64,000 nt of DNA, taken from the NCBI RefSeq assembly GCF_947489355.1, contig NZ_CANLDD010000002.1, positions 124,001 to 188,000 on the forward strand, written 5' to 3'. The stretch comes from an uncultured Microbulbifer sp. GTDB taxonomy: Bacteria; Pseudomonadota; Gammaproteobacteria; Pseudomonadales; Cellvibrionaceae. Each line of letters opens with the position of its first letter. Position 1 is the stretch's first letter. Both the position numbers and the translations under genes were made by a program. The notes below the pieces were generated by a model that was not told the origin of the DNA, ran no database searches, and saw nothing but the letters and a program-made list of their open reading frames with translations. Below are positions 39,999 to 49,602 of the stretch, in pieces.

Positions 39999-40907
39999 TC
40001 AGGGATTCTCGGCAGCCAACGCCATAGCCACAGTGCCCGGCCCGAGATTGATACCGCCGGAAAGACTCATCATGGATTTATACACCTTGACCTTGTGCTC
40101 CGCGGCAACCTTCAGCAGAGCTTCAAAGCCTTGAATTCTATCAAGATCCTGTAGCTTGCCAGCAATACTCACCATCAGAGTCGGAACGACCAACTCTCCT
40201 GCACGGATTTTGTTAACTGCGATCTGAAACAAAGTTTCGGTGCAGCGCGCATAGCCCTGCACTATATCTGTGACGGTACTGCCCTCGTGATGAATAGAGA
40301 GGATGGGATGCAGTTTGAGCAATCCGGAAACCTTGGCCTTAAGCCAACTGATGTTGTTTTCATTTTTACTGCGCGCACGCTCACGCACATAGTAGACATC
40401 CCTGATTGCCGCATAACCGTGAACTTTGCGGCGAAAGCGCTCCACCTGTACCCGCACCTGCTCGCCAGTTAGCCCGCGCTTGATGAGCGACAGTGTATAG
40501 AGTGCCAGCAACCCCTGTCCGCTAAAGAGCGTATGAGAATCGATGGTATGTACCCGCACATCCTCGTTGCCGGGGAGACCGCACAACGTATCTGCAGCGG
40601 CAACCGCATTCTGGTAGGTTGGGCTGTTAGCGCTATTAATGGTTTGCACCACAATATCGCGGTGCCCATCCCGCACCAGACCATTCAAGAGCCGCTCAAT
40701 CTCAGCAAAAGGTGCTGGTCCCGTGATAATCTGGTGCGAGCGGTCCACCAGTGACAAGGTATAGAAGTGGGCCATCTGGGCCGGGTTGCGTCGATCATCA
40801 AATGTGTCTTTGCCAACACTCACGGTATGGGGCAATACCGGAATGGAAAACTTACGCAAAAAATCATCTGGCAGGTCGCAGCCAGAATCTATGACTAACT
40901 GAACCAT
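39999..40907 (-). CDS. DegV-family fatty-acid-binding protein
   Basis: A 302-residue EDD-fold protein of the DegV family, which binds a fatty acid and in Gram-positives (FakB) presents it to a kinase. The start MVQLVIDSGCDLP matches the family opening (strand plus D-S/T-x-x-D-L). The ITGPAPFAEIERLL segment (in place of the usual TSQPS) and the central DSHTLFSGQGLL region are seen. The fatty-acid kinase partner FakA is not in the window. Compared with FakB the lipid-contact TS motif is altered, so the ligand may differ. Confidence 0.82.
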   Translation of the reverse strand: MVQLVIDSGCDLPDDFLRKFSIPVLPHTVSVGKDTFDDRRNPAQMAHFYTLSLVDRSHQIITGPAPFAEIERLLNGLVRDGHRDIVVQTINSANSPTYQNAVAAADTLCGLPGNEDVRVHTIDSHTLFSGQGLLALYTLSLIKRGLTGEQVRVQVERFRRKVHGYAAIRDVYYVRERARSKNENNISWLKAKVSGLLKLHPILSIHHEGSTVTDIVQGYARCTETLFQIAVNKIRAGELVVPTLMVSIAGKLQDLDRIQGFEALLKVAAEHKVKVYKSMMSLSGGINLGPGTVAMALAAENP

Positions 40908-41602
40908 AAAATGCTCTGCAAGAAAATGTTTGTTATCTTTTGCCTGTTATGGCTGCCAACTTGAACACCAGCCGGCCGGAACAGGATAAACTGATCCGGA
41001 TATACTGCAAAATCACCAACTACAGTGGGTGTCTCCACCCCGCAAGCCAACAGCCTAACGCCAGCCTTTTGACTTGTCACCCTTGCCTTTAAAAAATGAC
41101 TGGCGCAACAATGTGAAGCTGCCTGTATTTCAAGGGTTCGCACCAGAGTTCCAATTGCGCCCGCTACGAAGGAAAGTGTCAAAGACAATATACAAACCTA
41201 AATGGTACCCGTGGCCCAGGTATCAAAACGCATCCCCTTTGAACTACACCCTGCGCATTCAATAGCGGGCATCAGTAAGACCTGCTGACAGTACCCGCTT
41301 AAGCGCCGTACCTAAACATTTTGGATCGCAGATGGGTAGCCCCGAACAATAAGCAGCCAAGTAGTTTATTCGCCACAGGTGATCTCTTTGTATCTGTTAC
41401 TCCCGGGCCGGAAGAATACCCTCTCCCAGGACGCGCTGAGAATACAATCCTGTACGCTCGCAATCGGCATCCATGCCTAATACGATCCTGGGAGAACGGT
41501 ATTCTTCTCTCCTGCCTTACTGGTATGGTAGGGAAACCGCACAGAAGCTGAAACACCATCCTGGTGCCACGGCACAGTGCACATTTTTATTTTGCGTGGA
41601 TG
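40908..41602. other. Long gene-free region containing repeat copy B
   Basis: 695 bases between degV (minus) and the histidine kinase (minus, ends 41603). Short frames on both strands have no ribosome-binding site and no recognisable protein. The only clear structure is the palindromic repeat at 41409-41520. The first 100 bases are the degV promoter region. Confidence 0.6.
41409..41520 (-). repeat. Dispersed palindromic repeat, copy B (inverted relative to copy A)
   Basis: A ~112-bp sequence whose reverse complement matches 32515-32625 closely, including GCGCGTCCTGGGAGAGGG and GAGCGTACAGG. Its ends are inverted repeats (GGAAGAATACCCTCTCCCAGG at left, complement GAGAAGAATACCGTTCTCCCAGG at right, shown in part). 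It lies 82 bases past the histidine kinase stop codon. Both copies are intergenic and downstream of genes. Confidence 0.75.
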
Positions 41603-42961
41603 CTAAAGTGTTATGGTAATTTCTGTACCTCCGCAAGAAAGTGGCTCTACACTGATGTGCCCCTGGTAGCTTTCAGCAATGTCCACCACCACGGCAAGGC
41701 CGATCCCCTGTCCAGGCTGCTGCTGATCGGCACGCACGCCGCGCTGGGTAACTGCCTGCCAGGTTTCGCGATCAAGCCCAGGTCCATTATCAGCGACACG
41801 GATCATCAGGTTGCGTCCGCCGGGCATCTGTTCGACATGTACGTCAACCCGGCCATTGCCGTACTTGTAGGCGTTATCAAGCAGGTTGCCGAGCAACTCC
41901 ATGAGATCCCCCTCATCACCGTAAAACAGCGCCTCCTCGCTGCAGTGACTGCGTACCTCACTGGGTTTGTTGCGGTATACTTTTTCCAGCGCATCCAGAA
42001 TTTTGTGCATCAGTGGTGCTACCGGGATACCGCGCAAAATAGACTTCGGTGAACTGGTCACCGCGCGCTGCAGTTGGTAGTTGATAATACTGTCCATACG
42101 GTGCACTTGATCGGTCAAGGTATTGAATGCGGGCTGTGAATCGCCACTTAAGCGCAATCCTTTCAATACCGCCAATGGGGTTTTCAAACTGTGTGCCAGA
42201 TCCGCCAGGGTGTGACGGGTTTTTTCCCGCTGGCGACGCTCATTTTCAATCAACAGGTTTAGATTATCGGTGAGAGGGCGCAATTCCCGCGGGAAGTTGC
42301 CCTCCAGTCGGTCGCTGCCACCGCGCTGTATTTCCCGCAGTGCATGCGCAACTACCCGCAACGGTGCAAACCCCCAGCGCAGCACAAGCCACTGGGCCAG
42401 AGTCAATAGCAATGCACACACGCCCAGCCAGCGCCAAATGATAGAGCGGAACTGGTCGACCTGCGCCTGCAGAGGCCCGGCATCTTCCAGTACAACAAAG
42501 GTAAACGGGTACTCATTTTCCAGTCCCCAGGCCACACCCTGGCGAAAGCTGCTGTAATTTGCAACATCGCCGGGCAGAGCAACTGTCATATAAGACTGCT
42601 GCCCCTGAGATAGGGGGTAGAATTTCAGCTCCGGCATCGCCAGGGCCGATTCAGAACGCCAAACAATCTGCCCTTCGCCATCGACTACCGCGCCTACCAA
42701 ACCGGAATCCGGCTGGTTAAAGCGCTGCTCGGGCAGCTCCGGAGGCAACAGCAGGCTGTCGCCCTCCGGTTCCGCTAACGCCAGTAACGTGTAGATATAG
42801 AGCTGCAATTCCCGCTGCTTCGCTTCATCCAGAGAAGTGCGGTAGGCGTGCTCCAGTACCCCGGAGATCAACAGTACAAAGCCCACCAGTACCAGGCTGG
42901 TGACCAGCGCCAGGCGGCCCTTGAGGGAATTCGACCAGGGAGCAATCACGCGTATCGGCAT
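41603..42961 (-). CDS. Sensor histidine kinase, PhoQ-like
   Basis: A 452-residue inner-membrane kinase with two membrane helices (about 14-36 and 172-195) enclosing a periplasmic sensor of about 135 residues. The cytoplasmic part has a HAMP-like segment, the H-box with His257 in DLAHSLKTPL, the N-box NLLDNAYKYG and G-boxes DNGPGLD and GQGIGLAVV. The H-box DLAHSLKTP form and order resemble PhoQ. The sensor domain is rich in acidic residues, but divalent-cation sensing is only a guess. It starts 6 bases after the response-regulator stop, so the genes are co-translated. Confidence 0.9.
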   Translation of the reverse strand: MPIRVIAPWSNSLKGRLALVTSLVLVGFVLLISGVLEHAYRTSLDEAKQRELQLYIYTLLALAEPEGDSLLLPPELPEQRFNQPDSGLVGAVVDGEGQIVWRSESALAMPELKFYPLSQGQQSYMTVALPGDVANYSSFRQGVAWGLENEYPFTFVVLEDAGPLQAQVDQFRSIIWRWLGVCALLLTLAQWLVLRWGFAPLRVVAHALREIQRGGSDRLEGNFPRELRPLTDNLNLLIENERRQREKTRHTLADLAHSLKTPLAVLKGLRLSGDSQPAFNTLTDQVHRMDSIINYQLQRAVTSSPKSILRGIPVAPLMHKILDALEKVYRNKPSEVRSHCSEEALFYGDEGDLMELLGNLLDNAYKYGNGRVDVHVEQMPGGRNLMIRVADNGPGLDRETWQAVTQRGVRADQQQPGQGIGLAVVVDIAESYQGHISVEPLSCGGTEITITL

Positions 42962-42967
42962 CCGGAC

Positions 42968-43642
42968 TTATCGGGGCACAACAAAGCGATAGCCGCGCCC
43001 GCGCAGAGTTTCAATGGGCTTGCACTGGGCTGTAGCAGCTATTTTCTTGCGCAAGCGTCCAATAAACACCTCGATCACATTGCTGTCACGATCGCAATCC
43101 TGCTCGTAAATATGTTCGGTCAGGGTGGTTTTGGAAACCACCTCATCAGGGTGCAGTATCAGGTATTCAAGCACCTTGTACTCAAAAGAGGTCAACTCCA
43201 GCTCCACACCGTTGGCCACCACTCGCTGGGAACTGGTGTCCAGACTTATAGGACCGGCTTTGATGGTGGGGGAGGAAAAACCCGCTGAACGACGTACCAG
43301 CGCATTGAGACGGGCCAACAGCTCTTCTGTATGAAAGGGCTTTACCAGGTAGTCATCGCCGCCGGCCTCCAGCCCGGCCACCCGCTCCTGCCAGTGGCCA
43401 CGGGCGGTTAGAATCAATATGGGGAAGTGCTTCTCTTCACTGCGCAAGCTCTGTATCACCTGGATACCGTCCATTTTCGGCAGGCCCAGGTCCATCACCG
43501 CAATATCATAGGGATACTCACGGCCCAGATAGAGCGCCTCCTCTCCATCGGGGGCCTCATCCACGGTGTAGCCCGCATCGCGCAGCGATTGCGCCAGTTG
43601 CTGTCTGAGCAGTGCTTCGTCTTCGACTAAAAGTGCGCGCAT
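42968..43642 (-). CDS. OmpR/PhoP-family response regulator
   Basis: A 224-residue two-domain regulator. The receiver has Asp8, phospho-acceptor Asp51 (VMDLGLP), Thr (LTAR) and Lys101 (LVKPF). The C-terminal winged helix ends with the recognition-type RGRGYRF. The start is ATG 43642, after a GGGAAAG site; an in-frame upstream frame is not needed. It pairs with the kinase downstream and a PepSY protein upstream, a PhoPQ-like module whose targets are not evident here. Confidence 0.92.
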   Translation of the reverse strand: MRALLVEDEALLRQQLAQSLRDAGYTVDEAPDGEEALYLGREYPYDIAVMDLGLPKMDGIQVIQSLRSEEKHFPILILTARGHWQERVAGLEAGGDDYLVKPFHTEELLARLNALVRRSAGFSSPTIKAGPISLDTSSQRVVANGVELELTSFEYKVLEYLILHPDEVVSKTTLTEHIYEQDCDRDSNVIEVFIGRLRKKIAATAQCKPIETLRGRGYRFVVPR

Positions 43643-43688
43643 TTGCTTTCCCTTTGTGCTGCTGGTCTGAAGTGGTTGCTGAAGGCGT

Positions 43689-44006
43689 TTATCGGGAGAT
43701 ACGCCCGCTTTGCTTGTCCACATAGACCACATAAACCTGACTCTTATCCGACAACCCCTTTACACGGTACACCGCCTGTCCATTTTTACGGGTTTCAGAG
43801 ATTGCCAGTATTTTGCCGCCATAGCGCCGTTTCACCAGGGAGGCGGCCGCCTCGCGGGAGATCTCCCCCCCCTGTACATAACGGTATTCAGGTTTGTACG
43901 CTTCCCTTTCAGAAATCGGCAAACCGCGCACAGAGGCGGAACACAACCCGGGAAACAGGGCAAAAATAAGAAAAAAAGTGCGTAAAAAAGCGCTGCTAGG
44001 TTTCAC
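43689..44006 (-). CDS. Secreted PepSY-domain protein
   Basis: A 105-residue protein with a signal peptide (about 1-24) and a single PepSY-type domain (SREAAASLVKRRYGGKILAI and YVVYVDKQSGRI). The start is GTG 44006, seven bases after GGAG; an in-frame upstream start would overlap the glycine-zipper gene. Small PepSY proteins encoded next to PhoPQ-like two-component genes are common in proteobacteria and may modulate the sensor in the periplasm. It precedes the regulator by 46 bases. Confidence 0.8.
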   Translation of the reverse strand: MKPSSAFLRTFFLIFALFPGLCSASVRGLPISEREAYKPEYRYVQGGEISREAAASLVKRRYGGKILAISETRKNGQAVYRVKGLSDKSQVYVVYVDKQSGRISR

Positions 44007-44070
44007 GATGCGGCTCCTGTGGATATCCAGATTTCCACCTTTGGCTGTCTGCGGCCGCTCTCGCTTTGAC

Positions 44071-44628
44071 TCAAGGCGCCGGCGAGACAACGACACGAAC
44101 CCGGATTCTATCTCCGGGGTGGTGATCGGTGCGGGTCAGATACGCCCGGTCATTATACCGATAGCGCACATCGTATCCGACCAGTTCCCTACGCGTCGTG
44201 AATTCATCCACAACCCCGCAGCGGGATTCCGTAGTGTAGTAAACCGGGGCGCTGGTACGACTGATCTGGTTGCCAACCAAAGCGCCCACCACTGCCCCCG
44301 CCACTGTGGCACCGCCGCGGTGGTGATAACGACCCTGGCGGCGGCCGCCCAGATTGTTGCCAATGGCCGCGCCGATCAAACCGCCGACAAGGGTACCGGC
44401 GGGGGACACGGGCTCACGGTAGGCTACCTGTTCCTCGCGGCATTGGGTGCGCGGTGTGCGTACCTGAATATCGGTATAGATGGGGATGACTTCTGTAACC
44501 GGTGCAAAATCGTAGATATCGGCATCATAGGAACCCGCATAGCCCCCCGGCCCCGCTTTGACAGAAATACTGAAACTCAATAGTGTCACAATGGCCGCAC
44601 CGGCCATAAGCTGTTTAAAGCATTGCAC
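44071..44628 (-). CDS. Glycine-zipper 2TM protein (17-kDa surface-antigen/SlyB-like)
   Basis: A 185-residue envelope protein with an N-terminal signal (about 5-26). The central glycine zipper (GTLVGGLIGAAIGNNLGG, then GATVAGAVVGALVGNQI) is the Rick_17kDa_Anti / glycine zipper 2TM signature. Two cysteines and a basic, aromatic C-terminal domain follow. The start is GTG 44628, seven bases after GGGAG; an upstream ATG is inside that site. No lipobox is apparent. It is 64 bases upstream of the PepSY gene and may share its transcript. Confidence 0.8.
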   Translation of the reverse strand: MQCFKQLMAGAAIVTLLSFSISVKAGPGGYAGSYDADIYDFAPVTEVIPIYTDIQVRTPRTQCREEQVAYREPVSPAGTLVGGLIGAAIGNNLGGRRQGRYHHRGGATVAGAVVGALVGNQISRTSAPVYYTTESRCGVVDEFTTRRELVGYDVRYRYNDRAYLTRTDHHPGDRIRVRVVVSPAP

Positions 44629-44819
44629 AATCAATCTCCCGCTGTTCATCAACGGGGGCCAGATTAAGCAAATCGGCCTGAATAGACGCTGAATTACACC
44701 GGGGCAGGCAACGAATATCCAGCTTTCCAAAATCCCCGCGCACCAGATACCGAATTAGCTGTTGGAACAGCCTTCTCAACAATCGGTTGACCACCCAGCC
44801 GATGTGCTGCACGGATCAG

Positions 44820-46184
44820 TTACCCTTCCACCACCTCTGCTCCGGGCACCTCATCCCCCAGCCAACGCTGGGTCAGTGTGCCCGCTGTGATCGCGCCATT
44901 TACATTGAGTGCCGTTCGCGCCATATCGATCAGGGGCTCCACGGATATCAACAGCGCGGCGATGGTCACCGGTAAACCCATTGCAGGCAGAACCACCAGA
45001 GCGGCAAAAGTGGCACCGCCGCCCACTCCGGCAATACCAAAGGAGCTGATTACCACCACGGCAATGAGCGTGCCCAACCACAGGGGATTCCAGACATCGA
45101 TCCCCAGTGGTACGGCTACCATGGCAGCCAGCATCGCCGGATAAATTCCCGCGCAGCCGTTCTGACCTATGGTCGCGCCAAAGGATGCGGAGAAATTGGC
45201 GATTGCAGGGGAGTTGCGCAACTGATCCACCTGGGTTTCCACATTGAGCGGGATAGTGGCGGCACTGGAGCGAGAGCTGAAAGCGAATACCAGCACCGGC
45301 CACACTTTGGCAAAGTAGTGCAGCGGGTTAACACCGTTGATCCATAACAACAAGCCATGCACCAGGAACATCAAGCCGATCGCGCAGAAGGAAGCCAGTA
45401 CAAAGCCGAGCAAGTTGACAATATCGCCCCAACTGGATTTGGCAATCAGCCCGGCCACCAGGGCCATTACACCATAGGGTGTGAGGGCCATGACCAGGCG
45501 CACCAGTTTCATCACCCAAACCTGTGCGACATGCGCAAAGCCCTCTATGGCCGCCCCTTCTCGCGGGAACTCGCGGCGCACCGCCAGCGCAGCAAGCCCC
45601 AGTAGCACCGCAAAAATAACCACCGCAATCACCGAAGTGGAACGGGCTCCGGTCAAGTCCTGAAAAATATTTCGCGGGATAAACGAGGCGATAATCTCCG
45701 GGATTGAGAGGTCACTCACCCGCCCGAAGCGCTCATTGAGTACCTCAACCCGCGCAGCCTCACGACTGCCCTCAACCAGACCGGCTGCGGACAATCCGAA
45801 CAGCTCAGCCATAGCCACGCCAATCAACCCTGCCACCGCCGTTGTGCCCAGCAACACCGCCAGCACGGAAACACTGATTTTGCCCAATGCCTGGGTGTGA
45901 CTCACCTTCACCACTGCCACCAGAATAGAGGTAAGCACCAGGGGCATCACCAGCATATACAGCAAATTCACATAACCGTCTCCCAACATCTCTATCCAGG
46001 GCAGAACCTCCCCGGGCACGGCTCCCCAACCCCGTGACAACTGCAGCGTTGCTCCGAACACTGCACCGAGGAGCAGCCCGGCAAAGACCGCCGGTGCGAG
46101 AGAACTTGTTCCCCTGTGCCAACGGTGCAAGGCGTATAACAAAACCGCAAAGAAAAACAGCAGAGCGAAGGAGCTGATATGCAT
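44820..46184 (-). CDS. tcyP: TcyP, L-cystine / dicarboxylate-amino acid:cation symporter
   Basis: A 454-residue polytopic DAACS-family transporter. The FSSRSSAATIPLNVE, FGATIGQNGCAGIYPAM and GVGGGATFAAL motifs are those of TcyP (YdjN in E. coli, 463 residues), which imports cystine with Na+ or H+. About eight membrane helices and two re-entrant hairpins are predicted from the hydrophobic pattern. ATG 46184 has only a weak ribosome-binding site. The gene has no evident operon partner; cystine uptake would supply sulphur alongside metZ. Confidence 0.9.
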   Translation of the reverse strand: MHISSFALLFFFAVLLYALHRWHRGTSSLAPAVFAGLLLGAVFGATLQLSRGWGAVPGEVLPWIEMLGDGYVNLLYMLVMPLVLTSILVAVVKVSHTQALGKISVSVLAVLLGTTAVAGLIGVAMAELFGLSAAGLVEGSREAARVEVLNERFGRVSDLSIPEIIASFIPRNIFQDLTGARSTSVIAVVIFAVLLGLAALAVRREFPREGAAIEGFAHVAQVWVMKLVRLVMALTPYGVMALVAGLIAKSSWGDIVNLLGFVLASFCAIGLMFLVHGLLLWINGVNPLHYFAKVWPVLVFAFSSRSSAATIPLNVETQVDQLRNSPAIANFSASFGATIGQNGCAGIYPAMLAAMVAVPLGIDVWNPLWLGTLIAVVVISSFGIAGVGGGATFAALVVLPAMGLPVTIAALLISVEPLIDMARTALNVNGAITAGTLTQRWLGDEVPGAEVVEG

Positions 46185-46301
46185 GATCTATGAATCCCAC
46201 CCCGGGCAAACTGGAAAGTGGCGGCATGCTATCAGTGATGCGCCAAAGCCCTATAGTTGTATTAGTTATAGTTATATACAGTGTATCGTGGACCGGACCG
46301 A

Positions 46302-46763
46302 TTACCGCAGTGCCATCCTGAAATCTACAGCGGCCTGAGGGCCCACCAATGTTTTTTTCCAACTGCCATCGGCATTGATGATCAGGGTTGTCGGCAACAC
46401 ATCGGGCCGGGGCTGCCCCCAGCGCCCGGCTGGCTCAGAGGACAGGACTGGAAATTCAATTCCCAGCTTAGCCGCCTGTCCGGTAACGACAGGAATCGGC
46501 AAATTATCAAAATTCACCCCCACCACCACAATATTTTCCTGGCTTTGTGCAAGCTGATTGAGTATCGGCACCTCTTCACGGCAGGGCTTGCACCACTGCG
46601 CCCAGTAATTGACCAGTAGAATCTTCCCCTCCGTCTCAATCGGTTCTCCGCCGATGGTTTTCAAAGCCCTGCCTGTATCACAGGCGCTTATTGCGCCGAG
46701 CGAGCACAGAAAAGCTGCCCCCAGGGTGCTCTTCAGCTTTTCTTTTATCATTGTCAGGAACAT
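46302..46763 (-). CDS. TlpA-like thioredoxin-fold lipoprotein
   Basis: A 153-residue protein with a lipoprotein signal (ISAC lipobox) and a thioredoxin fold carrying WCKPC, the TlpA/ResA-type redox motif. A cis-Pro-type VLPTTLII segment is present. It probably reduces or isomerises disulphides at the membrane. Start is uncertain: ATG 46763 follows a G-rich site, ATG 46751 gives a tidier signal peptide. Either way it overlaps the end of yihY by 74-86 bases in another frame, suggesting coupled expression. Confidence 0.85.
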   Translation of the reverse strand: MFLTMIKEKLKSTLGAAFLCSLGAISACDTGRALKTIGGEPIETEGKILLVNYWAQWCKPCREEVPILNQLAQSQENIVVVGVNFDNLPIPVVTGQAAKLGIEFPVLSSEPAGRWGQPRPDVLPTTLIINADGSWKKTLVGPQAAVDFRMALR

Positions 46764-48066
46764 CGCTCCCCCCTTCATGCAGGGCTGTTTCACCCTTATT
46801 ATTGTTATCCTCGCCCGCAGGCGCTGCGCCGTGCTGCGCCGCATCTTCGCGATCACAGGCAGCCTTGAACAATGCCCCAATAGTAACCTTGAGTTGTTCT
46901 CTGGCAAAATCCCGCGTATTGGCAAGACGCCGCTCCACCTCGCTGTACCATCGCAGCCCCGGCAGGTCTTCTGGAATACCACCGGGTATCCACTGGGGGC
47001 TGAGCCAGGCCGTCAGTTCCATCAGTGGAACAGTGTTCAGGTCGCGCATCAGGACATAATCATTCCTGTCGGTCCGGGTGAGAACCCCGTGATCCTGCAG
47101 TACCTTGCTCAGTCGCCGCCACTGGCCGAATTTGATGCCCATCAGGGCGATATCCCGCTCGCGCAAAGGCTGCCCATGCCGGCCGCCGGTATAGAGCTGC
47201 CACAGCACAATCAGGGTTGCCACCAGGTCCGCGTGCCGGCGCCCCTGAGTCGCCGACTGATACATTGAAAGGGTGCGCACAAGCACACAGCCCGCCAGTA
47301 CCAGCATCCACATCAGGTAGATCCACAGGAGAAACAGCGGCACAAAGGCAAAGGCCCCGTAAATCGCCTGCACCGAACTGCGCGCGACAATGACTCCGAA
47401 CAGGTATTTCATGACCTCAAAGGCGATTGAGGTAATGACACCACCTTCAATCCCGTGGCGTAAGGGCACGTAACAGTTGGGTACTGCGGTAAACAACAGC
47501 GTGAAGATGGCACTGGTAAAAATAAAAGGCAGCAGCCTCAACGCAACCGCCATCAAACCCAAACCATCCTCTCCGCCCAGAAATAGTTTCTGGGACAGCA
47601 AATAGGTACTGGCGGCCAATCCCGCGCCCAACAGAATCGGCCCCAGGCTGAGTATCGCCCAATAGAGTAGGAAGCTGGAGACCCCGCTGCGCCCACGGGA
47701 CACATCCCAGATGGAATTGAAGGTGCCTTCGATACTCCGCAGCACCAGTCCGGAAGTAACAATCAGCATGGCGATGCCCACACCGGTTAAGCGCTGGGCC
47801 TGGGTGGAAAAGCTGCTGATATATTCCTGCACCTCACGTCCGCTCTGGGGCACGAAGTGGGAAAAAATCTGTTCCTGTAACTTGCTTTGAAGGCCGGCAA
47901 AGTCCGGAAACAGCGATAGCATGGCATAGCTCACGGTCACCAGCGGTACTATCCCGAACAGGGTGATATAGGTGAGGGCCGCCGCGCTCCGCTGGCAGCC
48001 CTTCTCGTTGAACAGCGTCCACAGTGACACCGCAAAGCGCCGCCAGTGGTTCACCCAGTCCTGCAT
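46678..48066 (-). CDS. YihY/RbgN-like (BrkB) inner-membrane protein
   Basis: A 462-residue YihY-family protein with six hydrophobic helices in the first 300 residues, beginning with the conserved SAAALTYITLFGIVP. Beyond about 300 is a cytoplasmic winged-helix-like region and a charged, low-complexity tail (rich in Asp, Asn and Glu) that overlaps tlpA. The family was once called ribonuclease BN but that activity belongs elsewhere; function is unknown. The start is ATG 48066 after AGGAA. E. coli YihY is about 290 residues, so this is the long form. Confidence 0.88.
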   Translation of the reverse strand: MQDWVNHWRRFAVSLWTLFNEKGCQRSAAALTYITLFGIVPLVTVSYAMLSLFPDFAGLQSKLQEQIFSHFVPQSGREVQEYISSFSTQAQRLTGVGIAMLIVTSGLVLRSIEGTFNSIWDVSRGRSGVSSFLLYWAILSLGPILLGAGLAASTYLLSQKLFLGGEDGLGLMAVALRLLPFIFTSAIFTLLFTAVPNCYVPLRHGIEGGVITSIAFEVMKYLFGVIVARSSVQAIYGAFAFVPLFLLWIYLMWMLVLAGCVLVRTLSMYQSATQGRRHADLVATLIVLWQLYTGGRHGQPLRERDIALMGIKFGQWRRLSKVLQDHGVLTRTDRNDYVLMRDLNTVPLMELTAWLSPQWIPGGIPEDLPGLRWYSEVERRLANTRDFAREQLKVTIGALFKAACDREDAAQHGAAPAGEDNNNKGETALHEGGSDVPDNDKRKAEEHPGGSFSVLARRNKRL

Positions 48067-48193
48067 GGTGATTCCTGTTTTGATATCTTGCGCCGTGCGA
48101 ACGCTTGCACAGCAAGGCAGTACTTGCCCAAGCTTAGAACTCCGCAAGGTTATTCGGTTAGAATACGCCAAACATTAACAGGATATCGCCAAG

Positions 48194-49517
<1,324 letters not shown>

Positions 49518-49602
49518 CCCCCAGGCGGGCACCCTACCTATGATTCAAAAGAAAGATGCGCGAAAACGACTGAACCCCCAACGCGCTAAGGAGTTTTGAG
49601 GT

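Noticed and set aside
40895..41188. A 97-codon minus-strand frame upstream of and overlapping degV
   Set aside because: It overlaps the degV start, has no clear ribosome-binding site and the product resembles nothing known.
41299..41559. Short frames on both strands over repeat copy B, sharing a peptide with a frame at copy A
   Set aside because: The similarity is explained by the DNA repeat itself; the frames have no start signals and occur on both strands.
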